Of a DNA stretch of 64,000 bases, positions 7,942 to 15,610 are shown one piece after another (within the stretch, counting starts at the first letter, position 1; every line of letters starts with the position of its first letter). Source of the DNA: Pseudoselenomonas ruminantium. GTDB lineage: Bacteria; Bacillota; Negativicutes; Selenomonadales; Selenomonadaceae. A program made the translations under genes and the position numbers. The stretch covers positions 1 to 64,000 of the forward strand of contig NZ_FOQK01000017.1 of assembly GCF_900113715.1 (NCBI RefSeq). The letters run 5' to 3'. The notes beneath the pieces are model-generated. The model was not told the DNA's origin. It ran no database searches and was given only the letters and a program-made list of their open reading frames with translations.

Positions 7942-8555
7942 CGGAAACAAGACAACTGCGGATCGGCATCATGGGCGGTACCTTCGATCCGATACATATT
8001 GCCCATCTGGCAATCGCTGAGGCTGTACGTGAAGAATTCAGCCTGGATCTCGTGCTGTTCATCCCTGCGGCCAATCCGCCGCACAAGCAGGGGCGCAAGG
8101 TGGAGCCAGCCTATCATCGCCTGATGATGACCCAGCTGGCGACCTCGTCCAATCCGTTCTTCCATGTATCCAAGCAGGAGCTGGAACGGACGGGGCCATC
8201 GTATTCGCTCCTGACGGTACGGGAAGTGCAGCAAAGGTATGGCGAGGCCGCGGAACTCTATTTCATCACGGGCTCGGATACCATCAATGAGCTGCACACC
8301 TGGTATCATATCGAGGAATTGCTGCGCGAATGCCATTTCGTGGGGACCACCAGACCAGGGGCTCCTGTCGACGAGGACGCTTTGGTCCGGCAGTTCGGAG
8401 CCTTGGCCCGTGAGAAGATCCACTTCCTGGCCGTACCAGAACTGGAAATCTCTTCCACGGTGGTCAGGGCACGCGTGAGGGCAGGCAAGAGCATCAAGTA
8501 TCTGGTGCCGCCTGCTGTGGAAGCGTATATCAAAAAAGAAGGGTTGTATTCATGA
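7938..8555 (+). CDS. nadD: Nicotinate-nucleotide adenylyltransferase
   Basis: The 205-residue enzyme adenylates nicotinate mononucleotide in NAD synthesis. GGTFDPIHIAHL (residues 13-24) contains the HxxH-type nucleotidyltransferase motif, and EISSTVVRARVRAG near the C-terminus holds the ISSTxVR motif. I chose ATG 7938, downstream of GGAAGGAGG, over the in-frame TTG at 7914, which lies upstream of that site. yqeK follows with a 4-nt overlap, the usual nadD-yqeK pairing in Firmicutes. Confidence 0.96.
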   Translation: MTETRQLRIGIMGGTFDPIHIAHLAIAEAVREEFSLDLVLFIPAANPPHKQGRKVEPAYHRLMMTQLATSSNPFFHVSKQELERTGPSYSLLTVREVQQRYGEAAELYFITGSDTINELHTWYHIEELLRECHFVGTTRPGAPVDEDALVRQFGALAREKIHFLAVPELEISSTVVRARVRAGKSIKYLVPPAVEAYIKKEGLYS

Positions 8556-9148
8556 GTTTTGGCATGAGCTATGAGGCCATGGAAGCTGAACTGGCGAGCC
8601 GGCTGAAGGACAGCCGTTTCCGTCATTGCCTTGGGGTAGCCGAGACGGCGGTTTTTCTGGCGCACCGCTTTGGTGCCGATGAGAAGCGGGCACGCGTGGC
8701 CGGCTTGCTGCATGACTGTGCGCGTGAGTACCGCAATGAGGAAATGCTGGCGGAGGCGCAGCGCCGCGGGATAGCAATCGGCGAAGTGGAGCGGGCGATG
8801 CCCCTCCTGCTGCATGCGTATATCGGTGCAAGGCGTGTGCGGGAGATCTATCACGTGGATGATGCCATGGTAGAGCAAGCCATCTGGCGTCACACCGTCG
8901 GTGGCACTGGCATGACGGATCTCGACAAGATCATCTGGTTTGCAGATATGGTCGAGCCGGGGCGCGATTATCCAGGTGTCGAGGAACTGCGCCGGCTGGC
9001 AAAGACAGCCAGCCTCGATGATATGGTCCTTGAAGGCTTGAGCCAGTCGATCCGTTTCGTTGTAGCGAAGGGCCATCTGATCCATCCCGATACCGTGCTG
9101 GCGCGCAACGAGCTGCTATTGAAGAAGAACGGCAGAAATGAACCATAA
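8552..9148 (+). CDS. yqeK: YqeK-type HD-domain diadenosine tetraphosphatase (Ap4A hydrolase)
   Basis: This 198-residue HD-superfamily protein has the metal-binding His25 in SRFRHCLGV, the HD pair His54-Asp55 in GLLHDCARE, and a later HAYIGA segment. YqeK enzymes are symmetrical Ap4A hydrolases that yield ADP and limit this alarmone-like nucleotide. The gene overlaps nadD by 4 nt and is followed by an LCP gene and rsfS. This nadD-yqeK-LCP-rsfS order is widely conserved in Firmicutes. Confidence 0.93.
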   Translation: MSFGMSYEAMEAELASRLKDSRFRHCLGVAETAVFLAHRFGADEKRARVAGLLHDCAREYRNEEMLAEAQRRGIAIGEVERAMPLLLHAYIGARRVREIYHVDDAMVEQAIWRHTVGGTGMTDLDKIIWFADMVEPGRDYPGVEELRRLAKTASLDDMVLEGLSQSIRFVVAKGHLIHPDTVLARNELLLKKNGRNEP

Positions 9149-9170
9149 GAGCAATAAAGAAGGTGCGCCA

Positions 9171-10202
9171 ATGGGAAATGAACAGCAGAATATCACCCGC
9201 GAGAATATCATGCGGAAACGGCAGCTGCGGGCAAGACGCCGCCGCCGGGCATTGGCCAGGCTTTTTTTCCTGCTGATATTCTTGGGGGCTGTGATAGCTG
9301 GTGTGCTGTTCCTTGGGTATACACTGGTCTCCTGGGGCAGCAATATCTATCACGAATATCAGGCCATGTACAATGGCTACACGGAACGCCAGCAGGCAAG
9401 GCGCGGCACCATCGACCCCAAGTTTGATGGCTACACGAACATCCTGGTCATGGGGCTGGACGAAGGTGCTGATGAGACGGCAGGCACGGAGAAGCGTGCC
9501 GATACGATCCTGGTGGTCAGCCTCGAGAATGAGACGGGCAAAGTGCGGTTCATCAATATCCCGCGGGACACCTGGGTGAACCTGCCGGAGGGAGGTTCGG
9601 CGACGAAGCTCAAGAGCGTCTATGCACTGGGCGGGGCGCCGATGATGGTACGCCAGGTCAGTTCGCTCCTGGGCATATCCATCCATCAGTATGTGGCCTT
9701 GGACATGGCGGCCTTTGCGGATCTCATCGATGCGCTGGGCGGCATCGATATCTATGTCGAGGGGGATATGCAGTACGAGGACCCCGAGGCGGATCTGTCG
9801 ATCCAGCTCAAACAGGGCTATCAGCATCTGAATGGCCAGCAGGCCCAGCAGTATATCCGGTTCCGCAGCTCGGAACTCGGCGATGTCGGCCGCGTGCAGC
9901 GCCAGCAGCGTTTTGTGAAGGCTCTTTACCAGAAGCTGCTGCAGTTTGAGACGGTGCCGAAATTACCGGCTGTGGCAGATATCTTCAAGCAGCGCGTCGA
10001 TACGAGCGCAGAAATCTTTGATTCTGCGCATCTGGCCAACGTCCTGCGCAGCATGAGCAGCGATACGCCAGTGAGTGTCATGCTGCCGGGGTCCGTGGCC
10101 CAGGAGGATGAATCGATTTGGGTGCCGGATGAAGCCGGAATCCAAAAACGCATGCAGGAACTCTTTCCTGCCGATACATGGAATAAACCAGAGGAGGAAT
10201 AA
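9171..10202 (+). CDS. LytR-CpsA-Psr (LCP) family cell-envelope glycopolymer transferase
   Basis: A short basic cytoplasmic tail (RKRQLRARRRRR) is followed by one transmembrane helix and an extracellular LCP domain. The domain carries the KRADTILVVS motif and NIPRDTWV, which hold the catalytic Asp and Arg residues. LCP enzymes attach glycopolymers to peptidoglycan. The chosen ATG at 9171 (343 aa) has GAAGGTG upstream. An ATG at 9138 would add 11 residues and overlap yqeK. In a diderm Firmicute the polymer attached is unclear. Confidence 0.9.
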   Translation: MGNEQQNITRENIMRKRQLRARRRRRALARLFFLLIFLGAVIAGVLFLGYTLVSWGSNIYHEYQAMYNGYTERQQARRGTIDPKFDGYTNILVMGLDEGADETAGTEKRADTILVVSLENETGKVRFINIPRDTWVNLPEGGSATKLKSVYALGGAPMMVRQVSSLLGISIHQYVALDMAAFADLIDALGGIDIYVEGDMQYEDPEADLSIQLKQGYQHLNGQQAQQYIRFRSSELGDVGRVQRQQRFVKALYQKLLQFETVPKLPAVADIFKQRVDTSAEIFDSAHLANVLRSMSSDTPVSVMLPGSVAQEDESIWVPDEAGIQKRMQELFPADTWNKPEEE

Positions 10203-10207
10203 AATTG

Positions 10208-10549
10208 ATGATACAGGGAATGACGGAGGCCATCTGCAAGGCGGCCAGTGACAAGAAGGCACGCGATATCGTAGTGATGGATATGCAGGGGCTCATGTCC
10301 TCGACGGATTACTTCGTGATCTGCTCGGCGAATACGGCTACGCAGGTCCGGGCAATCGCAGATAATATCGAAGAGGCTATGGATGAGGCAGGCATCGCCT
10401 TCAACCACAAAGAAGGTTATCGCGAAGGTGAATGGGTGCTGCTGGACTATGGTGATGTAGTCGCGCATATCTTCATGCAGGAGGCCCGCGAGTACTATGC
10501 GTTGGAGCGTCTCTGGGGCGATGCAGAGCTGACCCCGTACGAAGACTGA
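10208..10549 (+). CDS. rsfS: Ribosome silencing factor RsfS
   Basis: The 113-residue protein has the DUF143/RsfS signature: DIVVMDMQG, STDYFVICSANTATQ, and GEWVLLDYGDVVAHIF. RsfS binds L14 on the 50S subunit and blocks subunit joining under starvation. GAGGAGG at 10192-10198 serves either the TTG at 10205 or the ATG at 10208. It closes the conserved nadD-yqeK-LCP-rsfS block. Confidence 0.96.
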   Translation: MIQGMTEAICKAASDKKARDIVVMDMQGLMSSTDYFVICSANTATQVRAIADNIEEAMDEAGIAFNHKEGYREGEWVLLDYGDVVAHIFMQEAREYYALERLWGDAELTPYED

Positions 10550-10561
10550 TTGAGGTCGGAG

Positions 10562-11434
10562 ATGGAAGAGAGAAAAAAGAGAAAATACGGGCCGAGTACG
10601 GTCGCGACACTCAAGGTAGCACGTATCGGTGAGATGGGGGCCTTCCTAGATGCGGAAACCGGCAACACGTCGGACGATATCCTGCTGCATAAGACACAGC
10701 AGACCGGGCCGGTGGCCGTTGGCGACGAAGTCACGGTATTCCTGTACCTTGACCCGAAGCGCCGGCTGACGGCAAGCATGCGTGTACCGCGCATGAAAGA
10801 AGGACAGATCGCCCGCCTCAAGGTCATCAATACGAGCCGGGACGGAGCTTTCCTGGACGTTGGTGCCGAGCGCGGCATCTTCATGCCGTATGCAGGCATG
10901 CGCGGGCGGCCCCAGGTCGGTGAGGTGGTATGGGCGAAGCTCTACACCGACAAATCCGGCCGTCTGGCGGTCACGATGGAAGTCGAGGATGAGATGCGCC
11001 GCGCCTCGCAGCCGGCGACGAATGTCCGCGTAGGCGATGCGGTCACTGGTGCCATATACAACTACACCGATAGCGGAGCCTTCTTGTTCAGCAACGAACG
11101 CTATATCGTGTTCATCGACAACAAAGAGATGAAGACGCGGCCGCGTGTCGGCGAAGTCGTGACGGCGCGGGTGACGTATGTACGTCCGGATGGGCGGCTC
11201 AATGCCTCCCTGCGTGAGGTTAAGGAAAAGGCCTTGCTTACGGACTCGCAGCGCATCCTGGAGCTCTTGGCGAGCCGCAATGGCAAGATGCCGTACAGCG
11301 ATGAATCGTCGCCGGAGGTCATCCGTGACAAGTTCCAGATCTCAAAGGCAGCATTCAAGCGGGCCTTGGGACATCTCTTGCGCGAGGGCCGTGTCGTGGA
11401 GAAAGATGGCTGGACCTATCTGAAAGAAAAATGA
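10562..11434 (+). CDS. cvfB: CvfB/YitL-type S1-like RNA-binding protein
   Basis: The 290-residue protein has tandem S1-like domains. The first contains GEMGAFLDAETG, the second DGAFLDVGAERGIFMP and the third DSGAFLFSNERYIVFI. A C-terminal winged-helix segment (FQISKAAFKRALGHLLREG) follows. This order matches CvfB, which regulates virulence and translation-related genes in staphylococci; the role here is unknown. The ATG at 10562 is preferred because GAGGT lies 5 nt upstream. It follows rsfS by 12 nt and may share its transcript. Confidence 0.88.
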   Translation: MEERKKRKYGPSTVATLKVARIGEMGAFLDAETGNTSDDILLHKTQQTGPVAVGDEVTVFLYLDPKRRLTASMRVPRMKEGQIARLKVINTSRDGAFLDVGAERGIFMPYAGMRGRPQVGEVVWAKLYTDKSGRLAVTMEVEDEMRRASQPATNVRVGDAVTGAIYNYTDSGAFLFSNERYIVFIDNKEMKTRPRVGEVVTARVTYVRPDGRLNASLREVKEKALLTDSQRILELLASRNGKMPYSDESSPEVIRDKFQISKAAFKRALGHLLREGRVVEKDGWTYLKEK

Positions 11435-11553
11435 TGGTGCCGGTGGACTTTTTTCAGGAAAGCAGAAGGAATTTGTTGCTTTAAGGCGAATAGAAACATC
11501 ATAGATGAAATATAAAATGGGATAATACGAATCCGAGTATGGGGGCGAATTGA

Positions 11554-12504
11554 ATGGCAGCAGAAACGAGTGGAGATAAAAAAGGGATCCTGCTTGAGAC
11601 AGGCACGAATGAGTTTGAGATTGTTGAGTTCAGCATTGGCCATGTGAATTATGGTATCAATGTAGCGAAGGTTCGCGAAGTCATCACGCGCACGCCGGTG
11701 ACGACTATGCCGCAGGCGCATCCGTATATCGATGGACTGTTCACGCTGCGTGGCAAGGCGATTCCGTTGGTCAACCTGCCGCGCTGCCTGAATGTGCAGA
11801 CGGGGACGGAGCCGAAGAACATCATTGTAACGGAAATCAATAATTACAATATCGGCTTCTTGGTTGAGAATGTTTCGCGTATCCATCGTATTTCCTGGAA
11901 GGATATGGAGCCGGCGCCGGAGGTCGGTGACCAGTCGCGAGTAGTCGGCATCGTCAAGATGAAGGACCGCATCGTGCTCTTGCTTGACTTTGAGACGATC
12001 ATTGCGGAGATCAATCCGGAAATCAATGCGAAGCTGACCACCTATGAAGAGGCAACTGAGGACGTAAAGGTCAAGCGCTCCAATGTGCATGTTGTTGTGG
12101 CAGAGGATTCGCCGATGTTGCGCGACCTTCTGGTCACGACGCTGCATGAGTCGGGGTATCGCTTTGTCCGCGACTTCGGCAATGGCCAGGATGCCTGGGA
12201 TTATCTGCGGGGCCTGGCTGAACGTGAGGGCAAGATCGAGGATCATGTCGGCGTCATCGTATCCGATGTCGAGATGCCGAAGATGGATGGACATCGACTG
12301 CTGAAGCTGGTCCGTGAAGACGAGCGTCTGCAGAGTGTGCCGCTCGTACTCTTCTCGTCGCTGATCAGTGACGAGATGCGTCTCAAGGGCGAGCAGCTCG
12401 GTGCATCGGGACAGATTGCGAAGCCGGAGATCAACCAGCTTATCGGTCTGCTCGATAACCTCATCTTCGGGACGCCGCTCCATAAAGACCATCCGGATGC
12501 ATAA
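11554..12504 (+). CDS. cheV: Chemotaxis coupling protein CheV (CheW domain plus receiver)
   Basis: The 316-residue protein joins an N-terminal CheW-like domain (about 20-165, with GINVAKVREVI and FTLRGKAIPLVNLP) to a C-terminal receiver domain. The receiver has acidic residues in VVAEDSP, the phospho-acceptor Asp in VSDVEMPKMDG, and the Lys of IAKPE. CheV couples chemoreceptors to CheA, and its receiver tunes signalling. No other chemotaxis or flagellar gene is in the window, so it is an orphan here. Its presence implies motility elsewhere in the genome. Confidence 0.94.
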   Translation: MAAETSGDKKGILLETGTNEFEIVEFSIGHVNYGINVAKVREVITRTPVTTMPQAHPYIDGLFTLRGKAIPLVNLPRCLNVQTGTEPKNIIVTEINNYNIGFLVENVSRIHRISWKDMEPAPEVGDQSRVVGIVKMKDRIVLLLDFETIIAEINPEINAKLTTYEEATEDVKVKRSNVHVVVAEDSPMLRDLLVTTLHESGYRFVRDFGNGQDAWDYLRGLAEREGKIEDHVGVIVSDVEMPKMDGHRLLKLVREDERLQSVPLVLFSSLISDEMRLKGEQLGASGQIAKPEINQLIGLLDNLIFGTPLHKDHPDA

Positions 12505-12530
12505 GCCAGCTGGAAACAAGAGATTCTGTG

Positions 12531-12563
12531 GGACTGCCGCTGAGTTGCGGCGGTCCTTTTCTT
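12531..12563 (+). terminator. Terminator after cheV
   Basis: Perfect stem GGACTGCCGC / GCGGCGGTCC (one G-T pair) with loop TGAGTT, then TTTTCTT. The next promoter's -35 (12545-12550) lies inside this hairpin. Confidence 0.88.
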
Positions 12564-12573
12564 ATGATAGAAT
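12545..12573 (+). promoter_or_regulatory. Predicted promoter of the solute-binding protein gene
   Basis: TTGCGG (12545-12550), 17 bp, TAGAAT (12568-12573) with an extended -10 TG at 12565-12566. It overlaps the cheV terminator. Confidence 0.5.
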
Positions 12574-12609
12574 GGTACTGATTAGTATTAAGTGGGAGAG
12601 GTATCATCC

Positions 12610-13653
12610 ATGAGAAGGTATACATCTCTTCTGTTGACGTCGTTCCTGCTCCTCTTAGTCGTGGTAGCAGGGTCTGCGTATCTGGCCGGAGCTGGCCATG
12701 ATGAGCAGCAGCGGCCAAGACAGGAGATCACTGTCTATACGACGCTGCCAGCTGAGCATGTGACCATCCTGACGGCGGCGTATGAGAAGCAGCATGGTGT
12801 GCGTGTGAACTTTGTGCCGCTGCCAGCTGAGAAGCTCTTGAACCGTTTGCAGGAGCAGGCGTACAGCGGCAAGGATGGCGAGGCCGCCATGGTGCTGGCT
12901 GACCGCGAGACACTGGCGAAGGCTGCGGCTGCTGGCTATCTGGTACCGTATCTGTCCGAGGCTGGCGATCAGGTCCAGGAAGATTTTCGTGAGGAAAACG
13001 GCTACTGGGTAGGCGTTTGGTACGATCCGATCGTCTTCTGTGTCAACAAGGATTATCTGAAGACGCAGGCGCATATCCCCGATACTTGGCAGGATCTGGC
13101 CAAGCAGAAGAAGGTGCGCATCGGCGTTACGGATTTTTTGGCGGCTGACGCCTCCGCGAACCTGCTCATCAGCATGATCGCGCAGTTCGGCGATGCAGCT
13201 GCCTATGACATCTGGCGGCAGCTTCATCCCAAGGTCGTGCAATATGCACGGTATCTGTCCACCCCGGTCCGCCAGGCGGGGATGGGCGAAGTGGATATTG
13301 CCGTGGCCGTGGAGAGTGAGACGATCCGCTACATGCAGGACGGCTATCCGCTGCAGGTCGTATATCCAGCCGATGGCACGGCAGCAATCGTGACGGGAAC
13401 CGGTATGGCGTACCGGGCTGAGCCGAAGGCCCAGCGGGCCGCCAAGGAGTTCGCGGACTGGCTGCTGGGGGATGATGCGCAGCTGGCATTGCAGGAGCGG
13501 AGCTTCTATTTCGTGCCGACTAATCCGGGAACGCTGGCTTACAAGATGTTTGCTGGCAAGAATCTGGTGCTGTTCAATCAGCCAGCCAGTTACACGGCAC
13601 AGCAGAAGCATGATTTTCTTGACCGGTGGGTCAAAGAAGTCCGCTTCAAATAA
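12610..13653 (+). CDS. Extracellular solute-binding protein (ABC transporter, iron/polyol-type fold)
   Basis: The 347-residue protein has an N-terminal signal or anchor segment (about residues 7-22). It then has a type 2 periplasmic-binding fold with TVYTTLPAEHVTIL, WYDPIVFCVNKDYL and VAVESETIRYMQ, resembling the AfuA/FutA ferric-binding group. The substrate cannot be assigned. No lipobox is evident. No permease or ATPase gene is adjacent, so it stands alone between two terminators. ATG 12610 follows GAGAGG; an in-frame GTG at 12592 is less likely. Confidence 0.8.
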   Translation: MRRYTSLLLTSFLLLLVVVAGSAYLAGAGHDEQQRPRQEITVYTTLPAEHVTILTAAYEKQHGVRVNFVPLPAEKLLNRLQEQAYSGKDGEAAMVLADRETLAKAAAAGYLVPYLSEAGDQVQEDFREENGYWVGVWYDPIVFCVNKDYLKTQAHIPDTWQDLAKQKKVRIGVTDFLAADASANLLISMIAQFGDAAAYDIWRQLHPKVVQYARYLSTPVRQAGMGEVDIAVAVESETIRYMQDGYPLQVVYPADGTAAIVTGTGMAYRAEPKAQRAAKEFADWLLGDDAQLALQERSFYFVPTNPGTLAYKMFAGKNLVLFNQPASYTAQQKHDFLDRWVKEVRFK

Positions 13654-13675
13654 CAGGGATTTGTGATATGAGGGG

Positions 13676-13720
13676 ACAGAGGATACCGCCTGCTGTTGCA
13701 GGTTGTATCCTCTGTATCTT
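13676..13720 (+). terminator. Terminator before rimO
   Basis: Stem ACAGAGGATAC (13676-13686) / GTATCCTCTGT (13704-13714), with an inner stem GCCTGC/GCAGGT, then ATCTTCTTGT. Confidence 0.8.
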
Positions 13721-13784
13721 CTTGTAACCATTTGCTTTGTGCAGCATGGCAGGAGAGTTTTCCGATTCATATAGGAGGTTTAAA

Positions 13785-15116
13785 GTGAAAGCAGGTTTTA
13801 TCAGTCTTGGCTGTTCCAAGAATCTTGTCGATACGGAGGTCATGCTTGGTGAGCTTACAGCGCATGGCATCGAGATAACGCCGGAGCCGGCAGAGGCCGA
13901 CATCCTCATCGTCAATACGTGTGCTTTTATCCAGTCCGCCAAGGAGGAGTCCATCACGACTGTCCTCAACATGGCGGACTACAAGGAGACGGGGCGCTGT
14001 CGCAGCCTGATCGTTGCTGGCTGCCTGGGGCAGCGCTACAAGCAGGAGCTGCTGGATGAGCTGCCAGAGGCCGATGCCATCCTTGGCACCGGCGCCTGGG
14101 GCCGTATCATGGAGGCCGTCGAGGAGACGCTCAAGGGCCATCGTGTCGTCATTGCTGGTGAGGATGATACGCTCTATGATGAGAAGACGCCGCGCATCAC
14201 GACGACGCCGGATTACACGGCGTATGTCAAGATTGCCGAGGGCTGCGACAACCGTTGCGCGTTCTGCGCCATCCCGCAGATCCGCGGCCGTTTCCGCAGC
14301 CGCCGCATGGAGGATATCTGTGCGGAAATCGAGCGCCTGACCGAAAAGGGCGTGCGTGAGGTCGTGCTGATCGCGCAGGACAGCACGCTCTACGGCAAGG
14401 ACATCTATGGCAAGCCGGTGCTGGCTGAGCTTCTGCGGAATATCTGCAAGGTGCCGAAACTCAAATGGGTGCGTACGCTCTACTGCTATCCGAAGTTCTT
14501 CACCGACGAACTCATCGATGTCTATGCCAATGAGCCCAAGGTCTGCAAATATGTAGACCTGCCGTTGCAGCATGCGGATAACGATGTGCTGCGTTCGATG
14601 CACCGCCCCGATACCCGTGAGGATATGGTGGCACTTCTGGATAAGCTGCGTGCGCGGATTCCGGGGGTCACGATCCGTTCGACGTTCATTGTCGGCTTCC
14701 CTGGCGAGACCGATGCGCAGTATCAGACGCTGCGCAAGTTCCTGGAGGAACAGCGGCTCGATCGTGTCGGCGTATTCACGTATTCGCGTGAGGAAGATAC
14801 GGCCGCCTATGACATGCCCAACCAGGTTTCTGAGGAAGTCATGCAGGAGCGCTATCATGATCTTATGAGCCTGCAGAGCAAGATTTCGGAGGAGGTCAAT
14901 CAGTCCTTTGAAGGCAAGGAGCTGGAGGTGCTGGTCGAGGGCCGTGATGAGGAGCAGCCGAATATCTGCGTGGGCCGCTCGTACCGCGAGGCACCGGAGG
15001 TCGATGGACAGGTCTATGTCGAGAACGATACGGACAGCAAGCCGGGCGACATCATCAAGGTCAGGGTCCTGCAGGGCTTCACGTATGATGTAGTCGGCGA
15101 GAAGCTGGCAGACTGA
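13785..15116 (+). CDS. rimO: Ribosomal protein S12 methylthiotransferase RimO
   Basis: The 443-residue radical SAM enzyme adds a methylthio group to an aspartate of ribosomal protein S12. The N-terminal UPF0004 domain holds the three auxiliary-cluster cysteines (in SLGCSKN, NTCAFIQ and AGCLGQR). The radical SAM motif is GCDNRCAFCAIP, and the C-terminus has a TRAM domain. The SLGCSKN start separates RimO from MiaB. The GTG at 13785 after AGGAGG is favoured over the in-frame GTG at 13737. pncC follows after 11 nt. Confidence 0.96.
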   Translation: MKAGFISLGCSKNLVDTEVMLGELTAHGIEITPEPAEADILIVNTCAFIQSAKEESITTVLNMADYKETGRCRSLIVAGCLGQRYKQELLDELPEADAILGTGAWGRIMEAVEETLKGHRVVIAGEDDTLYDEKTPRITTTPDYTAYVKIAEGCDNRCAFCAIPQIRGRFRSRRMEDICAEIERLTEKGVREVVLIAQDSTLYGKDIYGKPVLAELLRNICKVPKLKWVRTLYCYPKFFTDELIDVYANEPKVCKYVDLPLQHADNDVLRSMHRPDTREDMVALLDKLRARIPGVTIRSTFIVGFPGETDAQYQTLRKFLEEQRLDRVGVFTYSREEDTAAYDMPNQVSEEVMQERYHDLMSLQSKISEEVNQSFEGKELEVLVEGRDEEQPNICVGRSYREAPEVDGQVYVENDTDSKPGDIIKVRVLQGFTYDVVGEKLAD

Positions 15117-15127
15117 CGAGGCGGATC

Positions 15128-15610
15128 ATGAAGAGCATGGAAGAGGTTGTAGGAGATCTGCTGGCCAGCCAGCAGAAGACTATCGCTTGTGCTGAGTCGT
15201 GCACCGGGGGGCTGCTGACGAGCCGGCTGACCGATATCCCGGGAAGCTCGGCCTATGTCATGGGCTCTGTGGTCTGCTATACGAATAAGGTCAAGGAGCA
15301 GCTGGCTGGCGTGCAGCCGGAGACGATTGCTGCCTATACGGAGGTGTCAGCCGAAACTGCCGGCGAGATGGCGCAGGGCATCCGCCAGCGCATCGGTACC
15401 GACATCGGTGTAGGCATCACGGGGCTGGCTGGTCCTGGCGGTGGCAGCAATGGCCAGCCGGTGGGGCTGGTGTACATCGCTGTGGCTGGCGCACGGGGCA
15501 CAACGATCCGCGAGCACCACTTCCGTGGCGACCGCAAGGAAATCAAACAGAAAAGTGCAGAGACAGCTCTGCAGATGATACACGATTATCTATCAGGAGG
15601 AACTTTTTGA
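15128..15610 (+). CDS. pncC: Nicotinamide-nucleotide amidohydrolase (CinA C-terminal domain)
   Basis: The 160-residue protein is a stand-alone CinA C-terminal domain. It has AESCTGGLLTSRLTDIPGSS-type residues near position 21 and GITGLAGPGGGS near 100. PncC deamidates NMN to NaMN and recycles pyridine nucleotides. The N-terminal MoaB-like half of full CinA is absent, which is normal for PncC. Its stop overlaps the TTG start of the DEAD-box helicase (TTGA). Confidence 0.93.
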   Translation: MKSMEEVVGDLLASQQKTIACAESCTGGLLTSRLTDIPGSSAYVMGSVVCYTNKVKEQLAGVQPETIAAYTEVSAETAGEMAQGIRQRIGTDIGVGITGLAGPGGGSNGQPVGLVYIAVAGARGTTIREHHFRGDRKEIKQKSAETALQMIHDYLSGGTF

